Source: Gammaproteobacteria bacterium (GTDB lineage: Bacteria > Pseudomonadota > Gammaproteobacteria > Steroidobacterales > Steroidobacteraceae). From it: a stretch of DNA of 55,624 bases. Below, piece after piece: positions 36,586-46,203 of this stretch (the first letter of the stretch is position 1; each line of letters starts with the position of its first letter). The notes under the pieces were generated by a model. The model worked only from the letters and a program-made list of their open reading frames with translations, was not told the origin of the DNA and made no database searches. The position numbers were made by a program, and so were the translations under genes. The stretch covers positions 817 through 56,440 of the forward strand of contig PLAH01000140.1 in assembly GCA_003134045.1 (NCBI GenBank). The letters are read 5' to 3'.

Positions 36586-37096
36586 CGAAGGCCGCCTCGG
36601 GTGTCGAACATCGCAATTGACCCACCTCCGCCACCACCTGATCTGCGGCCAACTGCGCTGCCGCAGCCACGGCGGGTGTCAGCGGCGCGCCGCTGTCAAA
36701 CGATGCGCCCTCGATGGCGTAAACAATGATCTGTCGCGGCGCCAGCTGCAACGAGCGGGCGAGCTCGATCGCCTCGGGGAGCCCCAAGGCATGACTCGAG
36801 GTGAAGCTAAGGTTCCTGGGCAACGCAGTCGAATTCAAATCAACCCGGCAAATGCGACCCGGCACGCCCATTGGCGCCGCGGCGTCGATACACACGATCG
36901 CCTCGAACCCCTCCCAATCTTGAATCAGGGCCAAGAGATCGCCGCGACGAACCTTCACCGCCGCGTCCGGTGGCAGCCGACCGACGAGTGCTTGCGCCAC
37001 GGCCGCACCAATACCGTCGTCCCCTCGGTCCGGGTTGCCCAGTCCGACGACCAGCACCTTGCCCGGCCGGGCGCCGCGCTCATGCACCCGGGTCAT
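36578..37096 (-). CDS. Hydrogenase maturation endopeptidase
   Basis: Cleaves the C-terminal extension of the [NiFe] large subunit after nickel insertion. 172 residues from ATG 37096. Motifs of the HyaD/HycI family: VLVVGLGNPDRGDDGIGAAV (first acidic nickel-sensing residue), the central IVCIDAAAPM strand, SSHALGLPEAIELA (conserved His) and VYAIEGASFDSGAPLTPAV. ATG 37096 overlaps the large-subunit stop (ATGA); an upstream in-frame ATG would lie within that gene and is less likely. The large subunit ends SVHRT a short way after [13 protein letters not shown], so a cleavable tail of about eleven residues is present as substrate. Confidence 0.9.
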   Translation of the reverse strand: MTRVHERGARPGKVLVVGLGNPDRGDDGIGAAVAQALVGRLPPDAAVKVRRGDLLALIQDWEGFEAIVCIDAAAPMGVPGRICRVDLNSTALPRNLSFTSSHALGLPEAIELARSLQLAPRQIIVYAIEGASFDSGAPLTPAVAAAAQLAADQVVAEVGQLRCSTPEAAFDA

Positions 37097-38382
37097 GTTC
37101 GGTGCACCGACAATTTTAGAAAATGGGCCGAGCATGAAATGCACGGATCGAAATTGCGGATCGTTTGTTCGCAGCGATCGCGGATGACCTCATCCGGCTG
37201 GTCCAAAATCGTTGTGGCCAGGGCGGTGAGATCCGCCTCGATGCTCGGCTGGTTCTGCGAGGTGGGGGGCACGATGCGAGCCGCACGGATCGTGCCCTCG
37301 GCATCGAAATCATAGCGGTGCCAGCACAGGCCCCGGGGGGCCTCCGTGCAACCGAAGCCCGTCCCGGCATGGGGCGTGATGGGCACGGCCGCCAGTGCCG
37401 GCGGTTCATACGCAGCGATCAGCCTGAGCGCTTCCTCACAGGCGTAAACGATCTCGAGTGCACGCACAATGATGCTTTTGAAGGGGTTCCGGCACACGGG
37501 TCCGAGGCCGCATTCTCGAGCGAGGGCCTGGACGGAGTCCGGCAGGCAATCGAAATTGAGCGCGTAGCGGGCAAGCGGGCCGACCAAGTAGGCGCCGCGC
37601 CGCTTGATCATCGAGTGGAGCGCCGTGGAATGCGCCACCTGTCGTTCCTCAAACTGTGTCTCGTACTCGGTGATGCCGATGTCGATATCGCGATTCGAGA
37701 CCAGCCTTCCCTCGTTGAATGGATATTCGTCCGGGTGCCGGAGCGCCACGAATTCATAGTCCCGCTCAAACTGCGGGAACGTGAAGGCCGCGACCCAACG
37801 CACGAGGTCGATGGCGAGCTCGCGCGCGTGCGTCAGGCTTTCGGTTACCGGGACCAATTCCGCGCGGCTTGGTACCCGATAGAAGCCCCCAGCCTTGACG
37901 TTGACGGGATGAACTTCGCGTCCCCCCAGCACCCGAATCAATTCGTTGCCCGCCTTCTTTAAAGTGAGGCCGTTGCGCACCATGTTGCCGTGCTCGCGCG
38001 CCATCTGGATAGCGTCCGGAAAGCCGAGGAAATCTGGTGCATGCAGCATGATCACGTGTAGCGCATGACTCTCAATCCACTCGCCGCAATAGATTAGCCG
38101 CCGCAGGGCACGCAGCGGTCCGTCGACCGTGACGCCAAACGCGTTCTCGATGGCATGAACAGCGCTCATTTGGTAGGCGATCGGACAGATCCCACAGATG
38201 CGCGCCACGATGTCCGGCGTCTCGGCATAGCCGCGTCCGCGCAGAAACGCCTCGAAAAAACGCGGTGGCTCGAATATCCGGAGTTGCGCGGACGTAACCC
38301 GGCCATCGCTGATCTCAAGGTCGAGGGCGCCTTCACCTTCGACGCGGGTGAGGTAGTCGACGCGAAGGGTCTTAGTCGCCAT
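37093..38382 (-). CDS. hydA: NAD(P)-type [NiFe] hydrogenase large (alpha) subunit
   Basis: Catalytic nickel subunit, 429 residues. The N-terminal nickel motif is RICGICP (near residue 60) and the C-terminal motif is [11 protein letters not shown] (near 415); together they give the four nickel-binding cysteines. [13 protein letters not shown] at the start and the [13 protein letters not shown] region fit group 3 enzymes, and the four-subunit gene set (Fe-S, FAD, small, large) resembles the cytosolic bifunctional group 3b hydrogenases/sulfhydrogenases that couple H2 and NADP(H). The start ATG 38382 overlaps the small-subunit end by eleven bases; the open frame upstream of it is out-of-phase small-subunit sequence. 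All ligand residues are intact, so the enzyme could be active if matured. Confidence 0.94.
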   Translation of the reverse strand: MATKTLRVDYLTRVEGEGALDLEISDGRVTSAQLRIFEPPRFFEAFLRGRGYAETPDIVARICGICPIAYQMSAVHAIENAFGVTVDGPLRALRRLIYCGEWIESHALHVIMLHAPDFLGFPDAIQMAREHGNMVRNGLTLKKAGNELIRVLGGREVHPVNVKAGGFYRVPSRAELVPVTESLTHARELAIDLVRWVAAFTFPQFERDYEFVALRHPDEYPFNEGRLVSNRDIDIGITEYETQFEERQVAHSTALHSMIKRRGAYLVGPLARYALNFDCLPDSVQALARECGLGPVCRNPFKSIIVRALEIVYACEEALRLIAAYEPPALAAVPITPHAGTGFGCTEAPRGLCWHRYDFDAEGTIRAARIVPPTSQNQPSIEADLTALATTILDQPDEVIRDRCEQTIRNFDPCISCSAHFLKLSVHRT

Positions 38383-39148
38383 GGGCTTTGCTCTCAGTTG
38401 CAAAGGGCTCGGCCGCCGCGTTGAAGCTGCGAAAGACGCGTTGCACGTCGCGCGACGTGGCGCCCAAGGCCCGCCATTCGCGTGCCAGGGCGGTGGTGTT
38501 GGGGCTTTCCATCGGACCGTAACACCCATAACAACCCCGCCGGTAGGCCGGGCAAATCGCGCCGCAGCCGGCATGCGTCACCGGCCCCAGGCAAGGCGTG
38601 CCTTGAACCATCACACATACGGTGCCGCGTTGCTTGCACTCGATGCAGACGCTATGGGCGGCAATGGCCGGCTTGCGGCCGGCCAGGAAGGCGCTGATTA
38701 CCTCGATGAGCTGCATTTTGTTGATCGGGCAGCCGTGCAATTCGAAGTCGACCGGCACGTGCGCTGAGATGGGCGTCGAGGTTGCCAGCGTGGTGATGTA
38801 TTGCGGGGAGGCGTAGACGGCGGCGATGAAGTCGTTGATGTTCGCAAAATTGCGCAGCGCCTGAATGCCGCCCGCCGTGGCGCAGGCCCCGATCGTGATC
38901 AAATGCTTGGATTGCTGGCGCACCATTCGGATGCGCTCGGCATCACGCGCGGTCGTGATCGATCCTTCCACAAGCGACAGGTCATAAGGCCCAGCTTCGG
39001 TGGCGCTCGAGGCTTCAGGGAAATTGACGATCTGTACCGCATCGGCCAGTGTCAGAAGCTCATCCTCGCAATCGAGTAAGGACAGCTGGCAGCCGTCGCA
39101 CGAGGCAAATTTCCATACCGCGAGCCGGGGACGCGTGTGCTCACTCAC
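38372..39148 (-). CDS. hydD: NAD(P)-type [NiFe] hydrogenase small (delta) subunit
   Basis: Electron-transfer subunit with Fe-S clusters, 258 residues. Cysteine motifs: [13 protein letters not shown] at the start (proximal cluster), [15 protein letters not shown], the [11 protein letters not shown] stretch, [11 protein letters not shown], and [29 protein letters not shown] near the end, the last set suggesting three clusters as in group 3b. No Tat signal is present, so the enzyme is cytoplasmic. I place the start at GTG 39148, two bases after the FAD-subunit stop, with GGGAG nine bases upstream; longer in-frame starts would lie within that gene. It overlaps hydA by eleven bases. Confidence 0.92.
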   Translation of the reverse strand: MSEHTRPRLAVWKFASCDGCQLSLLDCEDELLTLADAVQIVNFPEASSATEAGPYDLSLVEGSITTARDAERIRMVRQQSKHLITIGACATAGGIQALRNFANINDFIAAVYASPQYITTLATSTPISAHVPVDFELHGCPINKMQLIEVISAFLAGRKPAIAAHSVCIECKQRGTVCVMVQGTPCLGPVTHAGCGAICPAYRRGCYGCYGPMESPNTTALAREWRALGATSRDVQRVFRSFNAAAEPFATESKAHGD

Positions 39149-39149
39149 C

Positions 39150-39986
39150 TCAGATCTCCCGCATGGCAAAGATCTCCGCGATCTTATCGAAACGCATGAT
39201 GGGCCCATCTTTGCAGACAAAGACGGGCCCGAACTGACAGTGGCCGCACAGACCAATGGCGCATTTCATGTTGCGCTCCAGCGAGAGAAAGATCCGCTCT
39301 GGTTCAACGCCGGCATCGCGCAGGGCGCTCACAGTAAATCGCATCATCAATTCCGGGCCGCATATCATCGCCACAGTGTCGGCGGGGTCGATAGCAAACC
39401 GTCGGATTAACGCCGGCACGACGCCCACATGGCCATGCCAGGTGGCATCGGCGTGGTCGACGGTCAATTCGATGTTCACGTCATGTTGCTGACGCCACTG
39501 CTCCAATTCAGGGTGATACAGCATACCGTCGGGGTTGCGGCTACCCACAAGAATGACCACGCGACCGTATCGAGCCCGATTGGCCAGAACATGGTAGATC
39601 GCGGGTCGAAGCGGCGCCAGGCCCAGGCCGCCGGCTACAAAGAGGACATCGGCCCCTCGCGCTGCAGCGATTGGCCAGCCGGTGCCGAATGGCCCACGCA
39701 CGCCAACCGGAGCGCCGGCTTTGAGTTTGGCGAGCGCTCCGCTGACGGCGCCAACCTCGCGTACAGTGTGAACGAAACCGGTCGCGTCGGCCGCGCCGCT
39801 GATGCTGATGGCGATCTCCCCGACGCCGAAGGCATACAGCATATTGAATTGACCAGGCTCAAACGTTGGCCGTAAACCGCTTAATGGGGTCAGCTCGAAC
39901 GTTGTGGTATCCGCCAGTTCGCGCTGTACGCGCTCGACCCGATAGAGCCGTGGCAGGAGAGGGTCAGGGTACGTTACCGCTAGCAC
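39150..39986 (-). CDS. hydG: Hydrogenase FAD/NAD(P)-binding (gamma) subunit
   Basis: Ferredoxin-reductase-like subunit that passes electrons between NAD(P)H and the hydrogenase clusters; 278 residues. FAD-binding barrel: [40 protein letters not shown](P)-binding domain: [49 protein letters not shown]-terminal cysteine set ([22 protein letters not shown]) binds a 2Fe-2S cluster as in dihydroorotate dehydrogenase electron-transfer subunits. It starts at GTG 39986, one base after the stop of the cNMP-binding gene. Order and content match HydG/HyhG of bifunctional hydrogenases. Confidence 0.93.
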   Translation of the reverse strand: MLAVTYPDPLLPRLYRVERVQRELADTTTFELTPLSGLRPTFEPGQFNMLYAFGVGEIAISISGAADATGFVHTVREVGAVSGALAKLKAGAPVGVRGPFGTGWPIAAARGADVLFVAGGLGLAPLRPAIYHVLANRARYGRVVILVGSRNPDGMLYHPELEQWRQQHDVNIELTVDHADATWHGHVGVVPALIRRFAIDPADTVAMICGPELMMRFTVSALRDAGVEPERIFLSLERNMKCAIGLCGHCQFGPVFVCKDGPIMRFDKIAEIFAMREI

Positions 39987-39987
39987 G

Positions 39988-40446
39988 TCAACGCTTGCCG
40001 TAGACGTCTAGTATTTGCAGCTGGGTCGCATGCAGTCGCTGCACCAGGGCTGGCAGAAAGCGTTTCATCATCTCGTAGCCGAGATGGTGATCCGCCTCGC
40101 ACTTGGCTCGCAGACAGGCAGCGTCGATACCGATCGCGCGCGTCAGCGTCACGGCACGTGCGTCGTACAGCCAGCGATAGGGCGGAACCAGCCAGGAGGC
40201 GCCGACAAGGTCCCCTTGGTCGAGCGTGGCAAATACAATGGGTGCGGTCCCTGGCGCACCGATCTCGAGAGCGACCTGACCGTGGCGAATCAGAAAGAAC
40301 TCGTTGGCAGGCCCGCCCTCGCGAAAGAGGTATTCGCCGACCTCGTAGCGGTGGTTGCGGGCACAAGCGGCCACCAGCTGGCCATGCTCGGCTGCAAAGC
40401 CCGCGAAGAACGGATGTTTGGCCAGGATAGACTCAAGACCCTCCAT
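39988..40446 (-). CDS. Single-domain cyclic-nucleotide-binding-fold protein inside the hydrogenase operon
   Basis: 152 residues consisting only of a Crp-like beta-roll and its following helices: [65 protein letters not shown]. There is no DNA-binding helix-turn-helix, so it is not a transcription factor. It lies between the Fe-S subunit (overlapping its end by 14 bases) and the FAD subunit (one-base gap), so it is produced with the enzyme and may bind to it. Known cAMP-binding Arg-Ser pairs are not evident; the corresponding segment is GDLVGASW. A ligand-sensing modulator or assembly factor is the best guess. Similar genes accompany some 3b hydrogenases. Confidence 0.88.
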   Translation of the reverse strand: MEGLESILAKHPFFAGFAAEHGQLVAACARNHRYEVGEYLFREGGPANEFFLIRHGQVALEIGAPGTAPIVFATLDQGDLVGASWLVPPYRWLYDARAVTLTRAIGIDAACLRAKCEADHHLGYEMMKRFLPALVQRLHATQLQILDVYGKR

Positions 40447-41593
40447 GCGTTACTCCCTTCCCGGCGTTTGGGGTAGAGCGGATCGCGGCCGCTTCCTCGG
40501 TGATGTCGATACCGACGGGGCACCAGGTGATGCAGCGGCCGCAGCCGACGCACCCCGAAGTGCCAAACTGATCAAACCAGCTCGCCAGCTTATGCGTCAT
40601 CCATTGCCGGTAGCGTGAGCGCGCCGTTGAGCGCACGCTGCCGCCATGGAGGTAGGAGAAATCGAGAGTGAAGCAGGAGTCCCACTTGCGCACGCGCTCC
40701 GCGGCAATGCCTGTCAGGTCGCTGTGATCCTCCACCGTCGTGCAGAAGCAGGTCGGGCACACCATGGTGCAATTGCCGCAGGTCAGGCAGCGCTGGGCAA
40801 CCTCATCCCATCGGGGGTGATCGAGGTTGCCCTGCAGGAGTTCCTTGATGCCCACGGTGTCGAGGCTCCGGCCCATCTGGCTTGCCGTGCGGCTAACCAC
40901 GGCTTCGGCGGCGGCCAGGTGGGCGTCTGTCGCCTGAAAATGGGGCACCTGCTCGAGTAACTCCGCGCCGGCCTGGCTCCCGACTTCGACCAGGAACTGA
41001 TGGTCGTCACCCTCGAGCAGTTCGGTCAGCGCCAGATCAAAGCCCAAGCTCGCCTTCGGTCCCGTGTGCATCGAGACGCAGAAACACGTGCCCCCCGCCT
41101 GCCCGCAGTTAACCGCAACGATAAAGGCATCCTTCCGTCGCATCGCGTAGGCGGCATCCGGATAGGGTCCGTCAACGAACACCCGATCCTGGATCGCAAT
41201 GGCATGAATCTCGCAAGCCCGAACTCCCAGAAATGCAAATTTGGGCGCGGTCGTGGCGTGGCTCGAGAGCGTCACGCCGCCATCACCCTGGCCCATGGTC
41301 CACAGGCTTTCGAGGGGTGGATGCAGGAAGCGCTTCCAGGATTGGGGGCCGACCACAAAGCCGAACAGCGCGTCATCGGCACGTCGCTCCAGCCGATAAC
41401 GTCCCGCCTCCTGGTGATCCTTCCAACCGGCAGGCAAATCGGCAACGTGAGCGATCGTGTCATAAACTATTGCGCCGTCCCGCACTGTAGGGCCGAGCAC
41501 CTGGTAATCATGTTTGTGCAGCGCATCAATGAGCGCTTGCAGATTTTCGCAGGTGATGATTTGGACTGTTGCGTTGACCGCAGACTGTTGCAT
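40433..41593 (-). CDS. hydB: Hydrogenase 4Fe-4S dicluster (beta) subunit
   Basis: 386 residues. The C-terminal half carries two ferredoxin-type clusters, [16 protein letters not shown] near residue 255 and [17 protein letters not shown] near 355. The N-terminal half ([55 protein letters not shown]) is the family's cofactor-binding part found in HydB/AsrA proteins. ATG 41593 is chosen over ATG 41614 because AAGGAG sits eight bases ahead of it. It is the first intact gene of the minus-strand hydrogenase operon, 21 bases after the damaged universal stress gene. With HydG it would form the diaphorase module. Confidence 0.93.
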   Translation of the reverse strand: MQQSAVNATVQIITCENLQALIDALHKHDYQVLGPTVRDGAIVYDTIAHVADLPAGWKDHQEAGRYRLERRADDALFGFVVGPQSWKRFLHPPLESLWTMGQGDGGVTLSSHATTAPKFAFLGVRACEIHAIAIQDRVFVDGPYPDAAYAMRRKDAFIVAVNCGQAGGTCFCVSMHTGPKASLGFDLALTELLEGDDHQFLVEVGSQAGAELLEQVPHFQATDAHLAAAEAVVSRTASQMGRSLDTVGIKELLQGNLDHPRWDEVAQRCLTCGNCTMVCPTCFCTTVEDHSDLTGIAAERVRKWDSCFTLDFSYLHGGSVRSTARSRYRQWMTHKLASWFDQFGTSGCVGCGRCITWCPVGIDITEEAAAIRSTPNAGKGVTHGGS

Positions 41594-41614
41594 GTACTTG
41601 CTCCTTAGCGCCAA

Positions 41615-42010
41615 TTAAGACGATCTTAGGTCATATCGAACATCGCCCGACATCTTCCGCGTCCATGTGTGCCCATCACGATGATTATCGGCAGGCCAAT
41701 CCATGGCCTGCTTCACCAGCAACTCATCGGTGTTGTCGATCGTCGTCTCGAGCATCCCGGACTCGGAGCGCAGCCCAGCCTGTTTGCCGGTGTTCTCCGC
41801 CTCTTGCAATGCCGCTTTGCCGTCATCCCGTAGTGCTTCAAAGAAATCATCGGTCGCGGCGATGGCGGTGGAATACGTCATCGCAAGAACAACGGTATTG
41901 CCGACATACGCGAGGCGCAGGGTCGTACCGTCGCCGTTTGCCAAACTGATCGCCTCAACGAGACCACGTAAGGCCGTGTCGCTGCCGGACTGGGGGATTT
42001 TGATCATCAT
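41615..42010 (-). pseudogene. Universal stress protein, frameshifted near the ATP-binding loop
   Basis: 131 codons. GSDTALRGLVEAISLANGDG then TTLRLAYVG and the TDDFFEALRDDGKAALQEAE helix match UspA-type proteins. After QAMDWPAD the frame gives NHRDGHTW, whereas shifting by one base gives IIVMGTHGRGR, the expected strand and ATP-loop start (normally GTHGRxG-x9-GS). A one-base insertion near 41690 therefore breaks the gene. Even in the corrected frame the loop becomes GRCRAMFDMT and stops, so the last ~35 residues are also gone. It heads the hydrogenase operon, as universal stress genes often do in low-oxygen regulons. Confidence 0.7.
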
Positions 42011-42508
42011 GCGGGTACGAGTGGACGGCAGGGGCGAAGTTCACCCTGATCGAACTTAAGGATTGTCTCATCCATGGCGGCGGCGGCCGGAGCGTTCGGG
42101 TACACAAACTGCCGAATGATCGCCTTCCGAACCCTTATCGGCACGTTCCAGTCCTCCTGCGGTGGGTGTGGGCAGAATGTCACCGTCGGCGTGCGCCGAG
42201 CAATCGGAAATATACCTAACTTGCTCGGCTAACCACGAGTGATGACACTTGGTCGGCGCAGGACGCGTGGCTAAATGCATGAGCGTAGCGGCAGCGCGCT
42301 GATTATTTCCGAAAGTCAGCGACATTCCCGCCATTCGCGAGCGATCCATAATATCGCCGCGGACGCGAATCTCGAATAGGCAAACAATACCACCGCTAAG
42401 TATTGGTGAGCGTGCCCAGCTCACCAGCTGTCGAAGCACGGCACGTATTTCTACCTACGCGAATGTTGGTAGAACAACCCCCAAAAGTTCACGTGAGGGA
42501 TCCACGAA
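42011..42508. other. Upstream region of the hydrogenase operon
   Basis: About 500 bases without a supported gene; the open frames on both strands are Arg/Ser-rich and unlike proteins. The promoter for the minus-strand hydrogenase operon should lie here. No Fnr/Crp dyad of TTGAT-N4-ATCAA form and no sigma-54 GG/GC pair with correct spacing was found by eye. Confidence 0.45.
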
Positions 42509-42640
42509 ATGCATAGCAATCAAGGCCTCATCAAATACCGGCGCGGGCAGATCACGGTTATCGATCGCATCGGCGTTGAAGCCTGCTGCTGCGAGTGCTG
42601 CCGCGTGGTGTGCCGCGCATGCGATCGCCTACCGGGCCCC
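42509..42640 (+). pseudogene. C-terminal fragment of a Crp/Fnr-family regulator
   Basis: The frame QGLIKYRRGQITVIDRIGVE then ACCCECCRVV aligns with AGLLQYQRGRITV...AGLEARCCECYEVV at the end of the regulator encoded at 19877. Only the wing and the C-terminal cysteine motif survive, about 38 residues; beta-roll and helix-turn-helix are absent. It is the remnant of a second copy of this regulator, located next to the hydrogenase promoter region and the decayed TonB gene. Confidence 0.75.
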
Positions 42641-42796
42641 TACGCGCGGACGCGCCGTCATCCACGCCTGCTCAACCCCGTAGTTCTACCTACCAAAAGC
42701 CGGGTAGCACAATTCATTAATTCGGAGTATCGGCTGTCCCCATTGATCCAACCATACTTTATGTCCCGTTGAGGACGTGGGCTTTGATCTCCATCG

Positions 42797-44461
42797 TTGG
42801 CAATCGTCATGAAAGGAAACGGTACTCTAAGCCCGTTGGGCACCGAGTTCGACGCATTTTTATTTGCGCCGATTGCTGAGGAAGACCATGGCGCGCCACT
42901 CAGAGGGATCGAGTCGCCCGATGGCAGTTCGAATCCGATTCACGACCACACAACCCAGTACCATGTGTTTGGTTACTTCGAGGACATCTTGGATGAGCAC
43001 AATCGGGTCGCGCTCATGCTCAGTAGTTCGGATGGCAAATTCCAAATTCACGGCCTGTATGGGGAGCAACCCGCACTCGGTTTGACCGTCAACGGCGTAT
43101 CGTCCTACCCGAGTCAGGCGCTGAATGAAAACCAGCGCGAAGTCACGCAGTTTGGCGCCCTGAGCTGCCAGCACTCGGTCGGCGCCTTCGATATTCAAAG
43201 CTCGTTCATCGCACGCTATTCGAGCCTGACCTTCGTCCCGGATTTTCCGGGGGACCTGCTCTTTACCGGCATTTCCCAAGACGCATTCAAGCAAAACGTC
43301 GCTTACGCGATCCAATCGGATGGCGCTTACCGATTGAATGACAGCCATACCCTGCGTGCAGGTGTTTTTCGCCCAGAGTGATCACTCGATCAGCGAGACA
43401 ACCGCTCAAGTCTTGCTGACGGACGACACCGGAGCTCCGCTCTCGGACATCCCGACCAGCATCATCGACAATGGGTCGAAGACCGAGTGGATCGAAAGTC
43501 TGCACTTGCAGGACGAGTGGAAGATCGTGCCCACGTTCACCGTCAACTATGGCGTTCGATTCGATAAATTTACGGCGTATACCAGCGCCAGCCAGGCCAG
43601 TCCGCGTGTGAATCTGGTGTGGCAGGCATTGGTTAATACGACGGTGCATGCCGGCTATTCGCGCTATCTCACGCCGCCACCCTTTGAGTTAGTGGGCGGC
43701 AGAGATATCAGCCTATTCGCGAATACAACCTCGCCGCCTTTGACTCCCGAAGCCACGGCACCCTTGGCTGAGCGCGCCAATTACTACGACATCGGTTTGC
43801 AACAGAAGATTACCCACGACTTCACCGTGGGAATCGATACCTATTACAAGCAATCGCACAATTTGATTGACGAGGGTCAGTTCGGTGCGCCAATTATCTT
43901 AACTCCCTTCAATTACTTGTATGGAAAGCAATACGGTGCAGAATTCACGGCGAATTACACGACCAAAAATTTAACGGCCTATTTGAATTTCGCGGCGCAA
44001 AGCGCCAAAGGTAAGGATATTGACTCGGCACAGTTCAACTTTGCTCCAGAGGACCTTGCCTACATTGCGAATAATTACATTCATCTCGATCATGAGCAGC
44101 AAAAGACCGCCTCCGGCGGCATTTCGTACCTGTGCAAGACACGCGCTTCAGCGCGGACTTCATCTTGGGCTCAGGATTACGAGCCGACCTCGACTTACCG
44201 CCCGGCCAAACGACCGCCTATGGCGGCACGGGCATCCCGAACGGCGAAAGTCTGCCGCACTACACGCAGCTGAACACGGGACTCTCTCATGTTTTCCGGA
44301 CCGCCAACGCGGGCACCCTGACGGCGCGCTTCGATGTAATCAATATTTTCGACAAAGAGCCTCAAATACGCAATGGCACCGGCGTCGGTGTCGGCGCGCC
44401 TCAGTACGGACCGCGGCGCGGCTTCTTCTTTGGCTTGTCAAAATCACTACCGCCGTTATAG
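42797..44461 (+). pseudogene. TonB-dependent receptor, 5'-truncated, twice frameshifted, with foreign N-terminus
   Basis: The first ~35 codons (TEFDAFLFAPIAEEDHGAPL) match the N-terminal motif of the small membrane protein at 2346, not a receptor. From PDGSSNPIHDHTTQYHVFGY onward the sequence is the barrel of a TonB-dependent receptor (DILDEHNRVALMLSSSDGKF, EWIESLHLQDEWKIVPTFTV, NYGVRFDKFTAYTSASQA). Signal peptide, TonB box and plug are missing. The first frame ends at 43381 near a TTTTT run; the receptor continues in the second frame (SDHSISETTAQVLLTDD) until about 44128, then in the third frame (QDTRFSADFILGSGLRADL) to the normal aromatic-containing end at 44461. About 470 barrel residues remain. 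A terminator follows directly. No product with receptor function is possible. Confidence 0.9.
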
Positions 44462-44477
44462 CGCGGTGACCTAAATG

Positions 44478-44519
44478 CGCCGAGAGATCAATGTTAGAAG
44501 TTGGTCTCTCGGCGGTTTT
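44478..44519 (+). terminator. Intrinsic terminator after the TonB-receptor pseudogene
   Basis: A perfect ten-base stem CGCCGAGAGA (44478-44487) and TCTCTCGGCG (44505-44514), with a 17-base loop, is followed by GTTTT. It lies 16 bases after the pseudogene stop and 16 bases before the convergent tlpA stop. On the minus strand the stem is preceded by AAAAC only and followed by GCATTTAG, so it acts mainly on the plus strand. Confidence 0.8.
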
Positions 44520-44535
44520 AGTCAAGAAACACCCA

Positions 44536-45097
44536 TTAAGGCGCTGTTCCAGAATGATTGAGCAGCGGAGTCACGATCCGCTCCAAACGCGCCGCGTTCC
44601 AGGTCGAGTCCTTATCCGTCCAGCCGTCATCGACTAGGACGCCTTGGCGATTGATGGTGAAGTTCACCGGAATGCGCCAGATGCGGCCATAGCCCGGCAA
44701 CGTGGCATGGGCGAGGAGGCCCGAGGGAAAGCTCAACGACTGCGCGATCTGTCGTACTTTAGCTAAATCACCTTCCGGAGAATCCAAGGCAAAACCCAGG
44801 ACGGTCAGGCCCTCGGCCGCATGCTGCGCGGCATACGCGGATAGCAGCGGCAATTCTTCGCGGCAAGGGCCGCACCAAGTAGCCCAGAACGTGAGAATCA
44901 CCACGCGGCCGAGCAGCTCGGATGTGGTGATGCGTTGCCCATCGAACCCGACCAGCGTCGCGGGCGGGGCGGGTTGGCCGATGCGCAGCGCATTGGCGTC
45001 CGCCCGCGGCGTGAACAGCGCCTCGATGCCCGTGAAACTGAGCGCCGCCACACCCCTGCAGCAGCGCTCGCCGTCCTATTGACTCCAGTTTCATCAT
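44536..45097 (-). pseudogene. TlpA-type thioredoxin with frameshift at the signal sequence
   Basis: The body is a periplasmic thioredoxin-like disulfide reductase: IGQPAPPATLVGFDGQRI, VILTFWATWCGPCREELPLL (active site CGPC), GLTVLGFALDSPEGD and a late IPVNFTINRQGVLV strand with the cis-Pro. This frame can only start at GTG 45051 (VAALSFTGIEALF), which lacks the basic n-region. In the adjacent frame an ATG at 45094 or 45097 gives MKLESIGRRALLQG, a Tat-like start; removing one T near 45058 would join them as RRALLQGVAALSF. So the gene is broken, or mis-sequenced, between n-region and core. It follows the decayed barrel gene and DUF2946 gene on the same strand. Confidence 0.7.
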
Positions 45098-45114
45098 CGC
45101 ACGGGCTCCCATCG

Positions 45115-45709
45115 CTACAGCGAGTAACTCAAGCCGACGGTTGCCGTCCAATGGGGGAACAACTGATAGCCGTCGAGGTTACTGTAGATCGGCACTTGGA
45201 TCACGCTATAGGCATGCAGCTTGTGGAGGACTTGGACGGTCAGTCCCGGGCTGATGTAGGCCACCGTTCCCACCGTGTCGGTCGTATCCGCCAGAGCGCC
45301 CTGATCGGGGCTTTTGTGATAGACGTTGAGCTGCACCTGCGGTATCCAATTGGGATGCGCCTCGTAGCGCAGGCCGATGCCGAAGGTTTCCGAATTACCG
45401 GGCCGAAAATCGTTGCCCGGCTGATCTTGTTTGTGGGCCACCGCGGACTGGAACTGGACATTGGCGAACATATCGAAATCCTGGCTCACCGCTTGGTAGT
45501 AGTAGGCGCCCAGGATCACATCGGTGCTGCCGGTGCCCGCCTGCAGACTGGCGTCGAGAGGACTTCCAGTGTTCGGTCCGTTGTCGAAATTGACGGCCGT
45601 TCCGTAGTGACCGGTCGGCAGCTTGACGCCGAACTGCAGGCCGAGATTGTGGTTGGGCAACAGACAGGCACAAGGCCGCCGCGCCCAACCGATTGATTGA
45701 ACAAATCAT
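45115..45709 (-). pseudogene. Outer-membrane barrel (MetA/phenol-degradation transporter-like), internally deleted
   Basis: From about 45657 the frame NHNLGLQFGVKLPTGHYG, LQAGTGSTDVILGAYYYQAV, and the terminal VIQVPIYSNLDGYQLFP, HWTATVGLSYSL is the C-terminal two thirds of a beta-barrel of the MetA-pathway (PF13557-like) family. The family has ~280-330 residues; only ~180 remain. Just upstream, ATG 45709 with GGGAG six to ten bases before it opens a signal-peptide-like frame (MICSINRLGAAALCLSVAQP) that is out of phase with the barrel. A deletion with frameshift has joined the signal to the barrel. The family name is by pattern memory. Confidence 0.65.
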
Positions 45710-45816
45710 GAAAAACTCCCGCGGCGGCGACCGCAGCCGCTTCACGGAACAATTGACGTAGCTCTCCGCCCTGCCGGTGAGACCACCGCAGGACAGATCA
45801 GCCGTTGACGTTTATT

Positions 45817-46203
45817 TCACGTGGGGGTTGGTGGTCCGCGAGGCTGATGCGCGCGCTCGAGTCGAGCGCTGATGCGCGGCGATTCGAAGGTGAGGATAGT
45901 TTGAGGAACGCTCGGTGCCGGCGGCGCGAAACCGATGAGGTGGGCTATCGGCCCCGCGACGGGAGCACTGCCGAACGGGCAGCTTTGAAACTGATTGTGA
46001 CTGGTGCCCGAGTGATGGTGATGATGCGCCGGCATGGGCATCGACATCGGCATGGGTGCCGCATCCGCGCACAGTTCGAGCAAGAACGGGGTGCCACTCG
46101 CCGGCATGAAGCCGATGGGAACGTACGCTCGGAACAACAGGGCAACCAGCAACAAGCTGGTGCACAGGTCGGGTCGCCCGAACGGAAGTAGACGTGTTCT
46201 CAT
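45817..46203 (-). CDS. DUF2946 family protein with His/Met-rich segment
   Basis: 128 residues. A membrane or signal segment (LLLVALLFRAYVPIGFMPAS) is followed by ELCADAAPMPMSMPMPAHHHHH and then NQFQSCPFGSAPVAGPIAHL; the CPFG motif and the GFMP turn are typical of DUF2946, a small family often found with copper or heme-type TonB receptors. The Met and His run could bind copper. The C-terminal ~40 residues end with a low-complexity RGPPTPT. It is the first gene of the minus-strand set DUF2946, barrel, tlpA, of which the other two are damaged. Function unknown; metal handling is inferred from composition and context. Confidence 0.75.
   Translation of the reverse strand: MRTRLLPFGRPDLCTSLLLVALLFRAYVPIGFMPASGTPFLLELCADAAPMPMSMPMPAHHHHHSGTSHNQFQSCPFGSAPVAGPIAHLIGFAPPAPSVPQTILTFESPRISARLERAHQPRGPPTPT

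Noticed and set aside
36079..37315. Long plus-strand frames opposite the hypA, protease and hydA genes
   Set aside because: Arg/Ser/Pro-rich products antisense to well supported hydrogenase genes; they are by-products of high GC content.
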